DNA from: Budorcas taxicolor
Lineage: Eukaryota > Chordata > Mammalia > Artiodactyla > Bovidae
Direction of reading: 5' to 3'
Assembly: GCF_023091745.1 (NCBI RefSeq)
Contig: NW_026291756.1
Span: 124,001-188,000 of the forward strand
DNA: 64,000 nt
Position numbers and translations under genes: made by a program. Below, one piece after another: positions 1-9,981 of this stretch; positions within the stretch are counted from its first letter, which is position 1, and each line of letters begins with the position of its first letter. Below the pieces are notes generated by a model. The model saw only the letters and a program-made list of their open reading frames with translations. It searched no databases and was not told the origin of the DNA.

Positions 1-191
1 TGGGGACTGGCCTTTCCTGAGGCCACCAGAGCGGGTCCCTGAGGTCCCCGTCGTAACTCGAGAAGACCTGCCGCAACTCGAGAAAATCCAGGAGGTTCTC
101 CCCTCCAGGCGAGATGAGGCCCATTTCCGCTGAGGTGTCACGAGGCTGATCACACCTCACCTCTGGAACTTCGAAAGGGTCCTTCACACCC
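1..191 (+). repeat. Monomer M0, partial (3' 191 bp)
   Basis: The window opens inside a monomer at the gactggcctttcc segment. It has gtccccgtcg, two intact CTCGAG sites and the T-tail (gaggtgtcacgagg), which is always followed by an acctagccg monomer, as here. Confidence 0.9.
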
Positions 192-234
192 TTGGTGCAA
201 ATCAAGAAGTTCCCCGACCTAGCCGTCTCCACTC

Positions 235-450
235 GAGAGGAATCACGAGGGTCCCGCCCACATCCAGAGGAGCCCCGTTTCCGCCTCGTAGCTCTAGATG
301 AGGGATCCTTTCCCTGCATCGTCGGGAAAGAGTTCTCGGCGTTCCCGTCGCATCTCAAGAGGAGGCCCTCTCTACAGGAACGGCGAGAGGAACTCCAGGG
401 TCGTGCCACCATTCCAAGAGTCCCCCAGATGTCTCAGTCCATTCCAGAGG
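235..450 (+). repeat. Degenerate ~31-bp subrepeats inside the monomer (example in M1)
   Basis: Purine blocks resembling gagagg recur at about 235 (gagagg), 265 (cagagg), 297 (gatgagg), 328 (aaagag), 357 (aagagg), 385 (gagagg), 415 (caagag) and 445 (cagagg), a spacing of 28 to 32 bases. Each is usually followed by a pyrimidine/CG-rich half such as gggtcccgcccac or gggtcgtgccacc. Two further clear copies start at 720 and 782, exactly 62 bases apart. This fits the known origin of bovid satellite I from a diverged ancestral unit of about 31 bp. The same layout is present in every full monomer. Confidence 0.75.
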
Positions 451-510
451 AACCTCTTTTCCCTTCACCGGCTCGTCTTTCACGCCGAGGATCGACTCAC
501 ACCAAGGTGG

Positions 511-645
511 CACGTGGCACAGCCCTGTGGGAAAGCCTCGTGGGAAAACCTCGAGGGACAGCCTCGAGGGAAAGTCACAGATCCCTTGATCCACGTGACA
601 GGAAGCGTGACACTACTGCTGCAGCTCGGGAGGAAAGCGCACGTG
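511..645. other. Three CACGTG palindromes per monomer (example in M1)
   Basis: CACGTG occurs at 511-516 (inside a direct repeat gtggcacgtggcac), 592-597 (ccacgtgac) and 640-645 (gcgcacgtgcatg). CACGTG is the canonical E-box core bound by bHLH-ZIP factors such as USF and MYC/MAX. The trio is repeated in nearly all monomers, so the window holds over 200 copies. Individual copies are lost mostly by C-to-T or G-to-A changes (for example catgtg at about 13565 and cacatg at about 26696). Whether anything binds is unknown; CpG methylation usually blocks these factors. Confidence 0.6.
522..573 (+). repeat. Nested 13-bp tandem, four copies per monomer (example in M1)
   Basis: Four consecutive 13-mers read gccctgtgggaaa, gcctcgtgggaaa, acctcgagggaca and gcctcgagggaaa, starting at 522, 535, 548 and 561. 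Copies 3 and 4 carry the CTCGAG core. Most monomers have gcctcg in the third copy; M1, M5, M12 and M17 have acctcg. It is a second, finer level of tandem duplication inside the 816-bp unit, in a part where the 31-bp phasing is hard to follow. Confidence 0.85.
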
Positions 646-1007
646 CATGCCCCCACTCGAGACGAGGCCTGACTCCCCTGGGGAGACTCAGAAGCACCCC
701 AAGATCCATGGCAACACTGGAGAGGAATCCTCAGGTTCCGGCCCCGACTCCACACAAGGACTGAGGCCCCGGCATGGACGGGAGAGGAATCCCGAGAGGT
801 CCCCTAGCAACTCGCATGGGGACTGGCCTTTCCTGAGGCCACCATAGCGGGTCCCTGAGGTCCCCGTCGTAACTCGAAAAGACCTGCCGCAACGGGAGAA
901 AATCCAGGAGGTTCTCCCCTCCAGGCGAGATGAGGCCCATTTCCGCTGAGGCGTCTCGAGGCTGATCACACCTCACCTCTGGAACTTCGAAAGGGTCCTT
1001 CACACCC

Positions 1008-1822
1008 TTGGTGCAAATCAAGAAGTTCCCCGACCTAGCCGTCTCCACTCGAGAGGTTCACGAGGGTCCCGCCCACATCCAGAGGAGCCCCGTTTTCGCC
1101 TCGTAGCTCGAGATGAGGGATCCTTTCCCTGCTTCGTCGGGAAAGAGTTCCCGGCGTTCCCGTCGCATCTCAAGCGGAGGCCCTCTCAACAGGAATGGCG
1201 AGAGGAACTCCAGGATCGTGCCACCATTCCAAGAGTCCCCCAGATGTCTCAGTCCATTCCAGAGGAACCTCTTTTCCCTTCACCGGCTCGTCTTTCACGC
1301 CGAGGATCGACTCACACCAATGTGGCACGTGGCACAGCCCTGTGGGAAAGCCTCGTGGGAAAGCCTCGAGGGACAGCCTCGAGGGAAAGCCACAGATCCC
1401 TTGATCCACGTGACAGGAAGCGTGACACTACTGCTGCAGCTCGGGAGGAAAGTGCACGTGCATGCCCCCACTCGAGACGAGGCCTGACTCCCCTGGGGAG
1501 ACTCAGAAGCACCCCAAGATCCATGGCAACACTGGAGAGGAATCCTCAGGTTCCGGCCCCGACTCCACACAAGGACTGAGGCCCCGGCATGGACGGGAGA
1601 GGAATCCCGAGAGGTCCCTTAGCAACTCGCATGGGGACTGGCCTTTCCTGAGGCCACCAGAGCGGGTCCCTGAGGTCCCCGTCGTAACTCGAGAAGACCT
1701 GCCGCAACTCGAGAAAATCCAGGAGGTTCTCCCCTCCAGGCGAGATGAGGCCCATTTCCGCTGAGGGGTCTCGAGGCTGATCACACCTCACCTCTGGAAC
1801 TTCGAAAGGGTCCTTCACACCC
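1008..1822 (+). repeat. Monomer M2, type B, 815 bp
   Basis: One-base deletion (gaggttcac for gaggaatcac), ttttcgcc, caagcgg, aatggcgag and aggatcg define type B. Also has accaatgtgg, aaagtgcac and an unusual gaggggtctcgagg end. Confidence 0.9.
1132..1148 (+). other. Degenerate CENP-B-box-like 17-mer (example in M2)
   Basis: The 17 bases cttcgtcgggaaagagt match the mammalian CENP-B box consensus YTTCGTTGGAARCGGGA at 12 of 17 positions, but miss three of the nine essential bases (positions 10, 13 and 15). It is present in most monomers. It is further damaged in those with tgcatcg in place of tgcttcg (M1, M5, M10, M11, M12, M15, M16, M17, M25, M30, M38). Binding by CENP-B is unlikely as it stands. 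Confidence 0.3.
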
Positions 1823-2638
1823 TTGGTGCAAATCAAGAAGTTCCCCGACATACCTGTCTCCACTCGAGAGCAATCACGAGGGTCCCGCCCACATCCAGAG
1901 GAGCCCCGTTTCCGCCTCGTAGCTCGAGATGAGGGATCCTTTCCCTGCTTCGTCGGGAAAGAGTTCCCGGCGTTCCCGTCGCATCTCAAGAGGAGACCCT
2001 CTCAACAGGAACGGCGAGAGGAACTCCAGGGTCGTGCCACCATTCCAAGAGTCCCCCAGATGTCTCAGTCCATTCCAGAGGAACCTCTTTTCCCTTCACC
2101 GGCTCGTCTTTCACGCCGAGGATCGACTCACACCAAGGTGGCACGTGGCACAGCCCTGTGGGAAAGCCTCGTGGGAAAGCCTCGAGGGACAGCCTCGAGG
2201 GAAAGCCACAGATCCCTTGATCCACGTGACAGGAAGCGTGACACTACTGCTGCAGCTCGGGAGGAAAGCGCACGTGCATGCCCCCACACGAGACGAGGCC
2301 TGACTCCCCTGGGGAGACTCAGAAGCACCCCAAGATCCATGGCAAAACTGGAGAGGAATCCTCAGGATCCGGCTCCGACTCCACACAAGGACTGAGGCCC
2401 CGGCATGGACGGGAGAGGAATCCGGAGAGGTCCCCTAGCAACTCGCATGGGGACTGGCCTTTCGTGAGGCCACCAGAGCGGGTCCCTGAGGTCGCCGTCG
2501 TAACTCGAGAAGACCTGCCGCAACTCGAGAAAATCCAGGAGGTTCTCCCCTCCAAGCGAGATGAGGCCCATTTCCGCTGAGGCGTCTCGAGTCTGATCAC
2601 ACCTCACCTCTGGAACTTCGAAAGGGTCCTTCACACCC
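1823..2638 (+). repeat. Monomer M3, type C with K-tail, 816 bp
   Basis: Head acatacctg with gagcaatcac and gagaccctc. K-tail complete: cacacgag, gcaaaactgg, ggatccggctccg (a second GGATCC in the unit), gtcgccg, ccaagcg. Private ttcgtgagg and ctcgagtctg. Confidence 0.9.
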
Positions 2639-3454
2639 TTGGTCCAAATCAAGAAGTTCCCCGACATACCCGTCTCCACTCGAGAGGAATCACGAGGGTC
2701 CCGCCCACATCCAGAGGAGCCCCGTTTCCGCCTCGTAGCTCGAGATGAGGGATCCTTTCCCTGCTTCGTCGGGAAAGAGTTCCCGGCGTTCCCGTCGCAT
2801 CTCAAGAGGAGGCCCTCTCAACAGGAACGGCGAGAGGAACTCCAGGGTCGTGCCACCATTCCAAGAGTCCCCCAGATGTCTCAGTCCATTCCAGAGGAAC
2901 CTCTTTTCCCTTCACCGGCTCGTCTTTCACGCCGAGGATCGACTCACACCAAGGTGGCACGTGGCACAGCCCTGTGGGAAAGCCTCGTGGGAAAGCCTCG
3001 AGGGACAGCCTCGAGGGAAAGCCACAGATCCCTTGATCCACGTGACAGGAAGCGTGACACTACTGCTGCAGCTCGGGAGGAAAGCGCACGTGCATGCCCC
3101 CATTCGAGACGAGGCCTTACTCCCCTGGGGAGACTCAGAAGCACCCCAAGATCCATGGCAACACTGGAGAGGAATCCTCAGGTTCCGGCCCCGACTCCAC
3201 ACAAGGACTGAGGCCCCGGCATGGACGGGAGAGGAATCCCGAGAGGTCCCCTAGCAACTCGCATGGGGACTGGCCTTTCCTGAGGCCACCAGAGCGGGTC
3301 CCTGAGGTCCCCGTCGTAACTCGAGAAGACCTGCCGCAACTCGAGAAAATCCAGGAGGTTCTCCCCTCCAGGCGAGATGAGGCCCATTTCCGCTGAGGTG
3401 TCACGAGGCTGATCACACCTCACCTCTGGAACTTCGAAAGGGTCCTTCACACCC
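2639..3454 (+). repeat. Monomer M4, type D, 816 bp
   Basis: Starts ttggtcc, then acatacccg and gaggaatcac. Has cattcgag, gaggccttac and the T-tail, a 3' half shared with M11 and M16. Confidence 0.9.
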
Positions 3455-4270
3455 TTGGTGCAAATCAAGAAGTTCCCCGACCTAGCCGTCTCCACTCGAG
3501 AGGAATCACGAGGGTCCCGCCCACATCCAGAGGAGCCCCGTTTCCGCCTCGTAGCTCTAGATGAGGGATCCTTTCCCTGCATCGTCGGGAAAGAGTTCCC
3601 GGCGTTCCCGTCGCATCTCAAGAGGAGGCCCTCTCTACAGGAACGGCGAGAGGAACTCCAGGGTCATGCCACCATTCCAAGAGTCCCCCAGATGTCTCAG
3701 TCCATTCCAGAGGAACCTCTTTTCCCTTCACCGGCTCGTCTTTCACGCCGAGGATCGACTCACACCAAGGTGGCACGTGGCACAGTCCTGTGGGAAAGCC
3801 TCGTGGGAAAACCTCGAGGGACAGCCTCGAGGGAAAGACACAGATCCCTTGATCCACGTGACAGGAAGCGTGACACTACTGCTGCAGCTCGGGAGGAAAG
3901 CGCACGTGCATGCCCCCACTCGAGACGAGGCCTGACTCCCCTGGGGAGACTCAGAAGCACCCCAAGATCCATGGCAACACTGGAGAGGAATCCTCAGGTT
4001 CCGGCCCCGACTCCACACAAGGACTGAGGCCCCGGCATGGACGGGAGAGGAATCCCGAGAGGTCCCCTAGCAACTCGCATGGGGACTGGCCTTTCCTGAG
4101 GCCACCATAGCGGGTCCCTGAGGTCCCCGTCGTAACTCGAAAAGACCTGCCGCAACGGGAGAAAATCCATGAGGTTCTCCCCTCCAGGCGAGATGAGGCC
4201 CATTTCCGCTGAGGCGTCTCGAGGCTGATCACACCTCACCGCTGGAACTTCGAAAGGGTCCTTCACACCC
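3455..4270 (+). repeat. Monomer M5, type A, 816 bp
   Basis: Closest to M1, 3,263 bases upstream: CTCTAG, tgcatcg, ctctctac, ccaccatagcgg, gcaacgggag. Private changes include gtcatgcc, cacagtcctg, aagacacag, ccatgagg and caccgctgg. Confidence 0.9.
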
Positions 4271-5085
4271 TTTGTACAAATCAAGAAGTTCCCCGACCTA
4301 GCCGTCTCCACTCGAGAGGTTCACGAGGGTCCAGCCCACATCCAGAGGAGCCCCGTTTTCGCCTCGTAGCTCGAGATGAGGGATCCTTTCCCTGCTTCGT
4401 CGGGAAAGAGTTCCCGGCGTTCCCGTCGCATCTCAAGCGGAGGCCCTCTCAACAGGAATGGCGAGAGGAACTCCAGGATCGTGCCACCATTCCAAGAGTC
4501 CCCCAGATGTCTCAGTCCATTCCAGAGGAACCTCTTTTCCCTTCACCGGCTCGTCTTTCACGCCGAGGATCGACTCACACCAAGGTGGCACGTGGCACAG
4601 CCCTGTGGGAAAGCCTCGTGGGAAAGCCTCGAGGGACAGCCTCGAGGGAAAGTCACAGATCCCTTGATCCACGTGACAGGAAGCGTGACACTACTGCTGC
4701 AGCTCGGGAGGAAAGCGCACGTGCATGCCCCCACTCGAGACGAGGCCTGACTCCCCTGGGGAGACTCAGAAGCACCCCAAGATCCATGGCAACACTGGAG
4801 AGGAATCCTCAGGTTCCGGCCCCGACTCCACACAAGGACTGAGGCCCCGGCATGGACGGGAGAGGAATCCCGAGAGGTCCCCTAGCAACTCGCATGGGGA
4901 CTGGCCTTTCCTGAGTCCACCAGAGCGGGTCCCTGAGGTCCCCGTCGTAACTCGAGAAGACCTGCCGCAACTCGAGAAAATCCAGGAGGTTCTCCCCTCC
5001 AGGCGAGATGAGGCCCATTTCCGCTGAGGCGTCTCGAGGCTGATCACACCTCACCTCTGGAACTTCGAAAGGGTCCTTCACACCC
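4271..5085 (+). repeat. Monomer M6, type B, 815 bp
   Basis: Starts tttgtac instead of ttggtgc. Type B deletion and ttttcgcc, caagcgg, aatggcgag. Shares gggtccagccc with M13; private gagtccacc. Confidence 0.9.
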
Positions 5086-5901
5086 TTGGTGCAAATCAAG
5101 AAGTTCCCTGACATACCCGTCTCCACTCGAGAGCAATCACGAGGGTCCCGCCCACATCCAGAGGAGCCCCGTTTCCGCCTCGTAGCTCGAGATGAGGGAT
5201 CCTTTCCCTGCTTCGTCGGGAAAGAGTTCCCGGCGTTCCCGTCGCATCTCAAGAGGAGGCCCTCTCAACAGGAACGGCGAGAGGAACTCCAGGGTCGTGC
5301 CACCATTCCAAGAGTCCCCCAGATGTCTCAGTCCATTCCAGAGGAACCTCTTTTCCCTTCACCGGCTCGTCTTTCACGCCGAGGATCGACTCACACCAAG
5401 GTGGCACGTGGCACAGCCCTGTGGGAAAGCCTCGTGGGAAAGCCTCGAGGGACAGCCTCGAGGGAAAGCCACAGATCCCTTGATCCACGTGACAGGAAGC
5501 GTGACACTACTGCTGCAGCTCGGGAGGAAAGCGCACGTGCATGCCCCCACTCGAGACGAGGCCTTACTCCCCTGGGGAGACTCAGAAGCACCCCAAGATC
5601 CATGGCAACACTGGAGAGGAATCCTCAGGTTCCGGCCCCGACTCCACACAAGGACTGAGGCCCCGGCATGGACGGGAGAGGAATCCCGAGAGGTCCCCTA
5701 GCAACTCGCATGGGGACTGGCCTTTCCTGAGGCCACCAGAGCGGGTCCCTGAGGTCCCCGTCGTAACTCGAGAAGACCTGCCGCAACTCGAGAAAATCCA
5801 GGAGGTTCTCCCCTCCAGGCGAGATGAGGCCCATTTCCGCTGAGGCGTCTCGAGGCTGATCACACCTCACCTCTGGAACTTCGAAAGGGTCCTTCACACC
5901 C
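5086..5901 (+). repeat. Monomer M7, type C, 816 bp
   Basis: acatacccg with gagcaatcac, but gaggccctc rather than gagaccctc, and gaggccttac. Private ttccctgac. No K-tail, so it is a C head joined to a D-like middle. Confidence 0.9.
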
Positions 5902-6717
5902 TTGGTGCAAATCAAGAAGTTCCCCGACATACCCGTCTCCACTCGAGAGGAATCACGAGGGTCCCGCCCACATCCAGAGGAGCCCCGTTTCCGCCTCGTA
6001 GCTCGAGATGAGGGATCCTTTCCCTGCTTCGTCGGGAAAGAGTTCCCGGCGTTCCCGTCGCATCTCAAGAGGAGACCCTCTCAACAGGAACGGCGAGAGG
6101 AACTCCAGGGTCGTGCCACCATTCCAAGAGTCCCCCAGATGTCTCAGTCCATTCCAGAGGAACCTCTTTTCCCTTCACCGGCTCGTCTTTCACGCCGAGG
6201 ATCGACTCACACCAAGGTGGCACGTGGCACAGCCCTGTGGGAAAGCCTCGTGGGAAAGCCTCGAGGGACAGCCTCGAGGGAAAGCCACAGATCCCTTGAT
6301 CCACGTGACAGGAAGCGTGACACTACTGCTGCAGCTCGGGAGGAAAGCGCACGTGCATGCCCCCACACGAGACGAGGCCTGACTCCCCTGGGGAGACTCA
6401 GAAGCACCCCAAGATCCATGGCAAAAATGGAGAGGAATCCTTAGGATCCGGCTCCGACTCCACACAAGGACTGAGGCCCCGGCATGGACGGGAGAGGAAT
6501 CCCGAGAGGTCCCCTAGCAACTGGCATGGGGACTGGCCTTTCCTGAGGCCACCAGAGCGGGTCCCTGAGGTCGCCGTCGTAACTTGAGAAGACCTGCCGC
6601 AACTCGAGAAAATCCAGGAGGTTCTCCCCTCCAAACGAGATGAGGCCCATTTCCACTGAGGCGTCTCGAGGCTGATCACACCTCACCTCTGGAACTTCGA
6701 AAGGGTCCTTCACACCC
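5902..6717 (+). repeat. Monomer M8, type D with K-tail, 816 bp
   Basis: gaggaatcac with gagaccctc. K-tail variant shared only with M14: gcaaaaatgg, ccttaggatcc, aacttgag, ccaaacg. Private actggcatgg and ttccactgagg. Confidence 0.9.
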
Positions 6718-7533
6718 TTGGTGCAAATCAAGAAGTTCCCCGACATACCCGTCTCCACTCGAGAGGAATCACGAGGGTCCCGCCCACATCCAGAGGAGCC
6801 CCGTTTCCGCCTCGTAGCTCGAGATGAGGGATCCTTTCCCTGCTTCGTCGGGAAAGAGTTCCCGGCGTTCCCGTCGCATCTCAAGAGGAGGCCCTCTCAA
6901 CAGGAACGGCGAGAGGAACTCCAGGGTCGTGCCACCATTCCAAGAGTCCCCCAGATGTCTCAGTCCATTCCAGAGGAACCTCTTTTCCCTTCACCGGCTC
7001 GTCTTTCACGCCGAGGATCGACTCACACCAAGGTGGCACGTGGCACAGCCCTGTGGGAAAGCCTCGTGGGAAAGCCTCGAGGGACAGCCTCGAGGGAAAG
7101 CCACAGATCCCTTGATCCACGTGACAGGAAGCGTGACACTACTGCTGCAGCTCGGGAGGAAAGCGCACGTGCATGCCCCCACTCGAGACGAGGCCTTACT
7201 CCCCTGGGGAGACTCAGAAGCACCCCAAGATCCATGGCAACACTGGAGAGGAATCCTCAGGTTCCGGCCCCGACTCCACACAAGGACTGAGGCCCCGGCA
7301 TGGACGGGAGAGGAATCCCGAGAGGTCCCCTAGCAACTCGCATGGGGACTGGCCTTTCCTGAGGCCACCAGAGCGGGTCCCTGAGGTCCCCGTCGTAACT
7401 CGAGAAGACCTGCCGCAACTCGAGAAAATCCAGGAGGTTCTCCCCTCCAGGCGAGATGAGGCCCATTTCCGCTGAGGTGTCACGAGGCTGATCACACCTC
7501 ACCTCTGGAACTTCGAAAGGGTCCTTCACACCC
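6718..7533 (+). repeat. Monomer M9, type D, 816 bp
   Basis: acatacccg, gaggaatcac, gaggccttac with an intact cactcgag, T-tail. Followed by an A monomer, as M4 is. Confidence 0.9.
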
Positions 7534-8349
7534 TTGGTGCAAATCAAGAAGTTCCCCGACCTAGCCGTCTCCACTCGAGAGGAATCACGAGGGTCCCGCC
7601 CACATCCAGAGGAGCCCCGTTTCCGCCTCGTAGCTCTAGATGAGGGATCCTTTCCCTGCATCGTCGGGAAAGAGTTCCCGGCGTTCCCGTCGCATCTCAA
7701 GAGGAGGCCCTCTCTACAGGAACGGCGAGAGGAACTCCAGGGTCGTGCCACCATTCCAAGAGTCCCCCAGATGTCTCAGTCCATTCCAGAGGAACCTCTT
7801 TTCCCTTCACCGGCTCGTCTTTCACGCCGAGGATCGACTCACACCAAGGTGGCACGTGGCACAGCCCTGTGGGAAAGCCTCGTGGGAAAGCCTCGAGGGA
7901 CAGCCTCGAGGGAAAGCCACAGATCCCTTGATCCACGTGACAGGAAGCGTGACACTACTGCTGCAGCTCGGGAGGAAAGTGCACGTGCATGCCCCCACTC
8001 GAGACGAGGCCTGACTCCCCTGGGGAGACTCAGAAGCACCCCAAGATCCATGGCAACACTGGAGAGGAATCCTCAGGTTCCGGACCCGACTCCACACAAG
8101 GACTGAGGCCCCGGCATGGACGGGAGAGGAATCCCGAGAGGTCCCCTAGCAACTCGCATGGGGACTGGCCTTTCCTGAGGCCACCAGAGCGGGTCCCTGA
8201 GGTCGCCGTCGTAACTCGAGAAGACCTGCCGCAACTCGAGAAAATCCAGGAGGTTCTCCCCTCCAAGCGAGATGAGGCCCATTTCCGCTGAGGCGTCTCG
8301 AGGCTGATCACACCTCACCTCTGGAACTTCGAAAGGGTCCTTCACACCC
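7534..8349 (+). repeat. Monomer M10, type A head with part K-tail, 816 bp
   Basis: A head (CTCTAG, tgcatcg, ctctctac) and aaagtgcac as in M2. It then ends with gtcgccg and ccaagcg, which belong to the K-tail. Likely a mosaic. Private ggacccgac. Confidence 0.9.
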
Positions 8350-9165
8350 TTGGTCCAAATCAAGAAGTTCCCCGACATACCCGTCTCCACTCGAGAGGAA
8401 TCACGAGGGTCCCGCCCACATCCAGAGGAGCCCCGTTTCCGCCTCGTAGCTCGAGATGAGGGATCCTTTCCCTGCATCGTCGGGAAAGAGTTCCCGGCGT
8501 TCCCGTCGCATCTCAAGAGGAGGCCCTCTCTACAGGAACGGCGAGAGGAACTCCAGGGTCGTGCCACCATTCCAAGAGTCCCCCAGATGTCTCAGTCCAT
8601 TCCAGAGGAACCTCTTTTCCCTTCACCGGCTCGTCTTTCACGCCGAGGATCGACTCACACCAAGGTGGCACGTGGCACAGCCCTGTGGGAAAGCCTCGTG
8701 GGAAAGCCTCGAGGGACAGCCTCGAGGGAAAGCCACAGATCCCTTGATCCACGTGACAGGAAGCGTGACACTACTGCTGCAGCTCGGGAGGAAAGCGCAC
8801 GTGTATGCCCCCATTCGAGACGAGGCCTTACTCCCCTGGGGAGACTCAGAAGCACCCCAAGATCCATGGCAACACTGGAGAGGAATCCTCAGGTTCCGGC
8901 CCCGACTCCACACAAGGACTGAGGCCCCGGCATGGACGGGAGAGGAATCCCGAGAGGTCCCCTAGCAACTCGCATGGGGACTGGCCTTTCCTGAGGCCAC
9001 CAGAGAGGGTCCCTGAGGTCCCCGTCGTAACTCGAGAAGACCTGCCGCAACTCGAGAAAATCCAGGAGGTTCTCCCCTCCAGGCGAGATGAGGCCCATTT
9101 CCGCTGAGGTGTCACGAGGCTGATCACACCTCACCTCTGGAACTTCGAAAGGGTCCTTCACACCC
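8350..9165 (+). repeat. Monomer M11, D/A mosaic, 816 bp
   Basis: D head (ttggtcc, acatacccg, CTCGAG) but A-like tgcatcg and ctctctac, then the M4-like 3' half (cattcgag, gaggccttac, T-tail). gtgtatgcc is shared with M16; private gagagggtc. Confidence 0.9.
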
Positions 9166-9981
9166 TTGGTGCAAATCAAGAAGTTCCCCGACCTAGCCGT
9201 CTCCACTCGAGAGGAATCACGAGGGTCCCGCCCACATCCAGAGGAGCCCCGTTTCCGCCTCGTAGCTCTAGATGAGGGATCCTTTCCCTGCATCGTCGGG
9301 AAAGAGTTCCCGGCTTTCCCGTCGCATCTCAAGAGGAGGCCCTCTCTACAGGAACGGCGAGAGGAACTCCAGGGTCGTGCCACCATTCCAAGAGTCCCCC
9401 AGATGTCTCAGTCCATTCCAGAGGAACCTCTTTTCCCTTCACCGGCTCGTCTTTCACGCCGAGGATCGACTCACACCAAGGTGGCACGTGGCACAGCCCT
9501 GTGGGAAAGCCTCGTGGGAAAACCTCGAGGGACAGCCTCGAGGGAAAGTCACAGATCCCTTGATCCACGTGACAGGAAGCGTGACACTACTGCTGCAGCT
9601 CGGGAGGAAAGCGCACGTGCATGCCCCCACTCGAGACGAGGCCTGACTCCCCTGGGGAGACTCAGAAGCACCCCAAGATCCATGGCAACACTGGAGAGGA
9701 ATCCTCAGGTTCCGGCCCCGACTCCACACAAGGACTGAGGCCCCGGCATGGACGGGAGAGGAATCCCGAGAGGTCCCCTAGCAACTCGCATGGGGACTGG
9801 CCTTTCCTGAGGCCACCATAGCGGGTCCCTGAGGTCCCCGTCGTAACTCGAAAAGACCTGCCGCAACGGGAGAAAATCCAGGAGGTTCTCCCCTCCAGGC
9901 GAGATGAGGCCCATTTCCGCTGAGGCATCTCGAGGCTGATCACACCTCACCTCTGGAACTTCGAAAGGGTCCTTCACACCC
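9166..9981 (+). repeat. Monomer M12, type A, 816 bp
   Basis: As M1 and M5: aaacctcg, aagtcacag, ccaccatagcgg, actcgaaaag, gcaacgggag. Private cggctttccc and gaggcatctcgagg. Confidence 0.9.

Larger units (their letters stand above)
192..1007 (+). repeat. Monomer M1, type A, 816 bp
   Basis: Type A head: acctagccg, CTCTAG, tgcatcg, ctctctac. Private change agttctcggcg. The 3' part has ccaccatagcgg, actcgaaaag and gcaacgggag, a combination shared with M5 and M12. It holds 50 CpG dinucleotides by hand count. Confidence 0.9.

Noticed and set aside
299..312. GGATCC and other recurrent restriction palindromes (CTCGAG, CCATGG, CTGCAG) as functional sites
   Set aside because: They recur simply because the unit recurs. 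They are useful for predicting an 816-bp digestion ladder, but nothing suggests a biological role.
192..764. Recurrent 190-codon forward frame (at 192, 1823, 2639, 3455 and so on), opening on TTG
   Set aside because: It opens on TTG, not ATG, in a presumed mammal. It overlaps equally long frames on both strands, shifts in the 815-bp units and stops early in the gaacggtgag units. It has no recognisable domain: low-complexity Arg/Ser/Pro from repeat DNA.
1132..1148. Functional CENP-B box
   Set aside because: Three of nine essential positions are wrong. Kept only as a low-confidence box-like sequence.
1546..1989. Recurrent 147- to 165-codon reverse frame
   Set aside because: It spans the arbitrary monomer junction, has no domain or splice context, and varies between units at all codon positions. 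A by-product of the tandem repeat.
2745..3254. 169-codon forward frame present only in some units (M4, M7, M9, M11, M15, M16)
   Set aside because: It exists only because gaggcctgac became gaggccttac, removing a stop. No other coding evidence.
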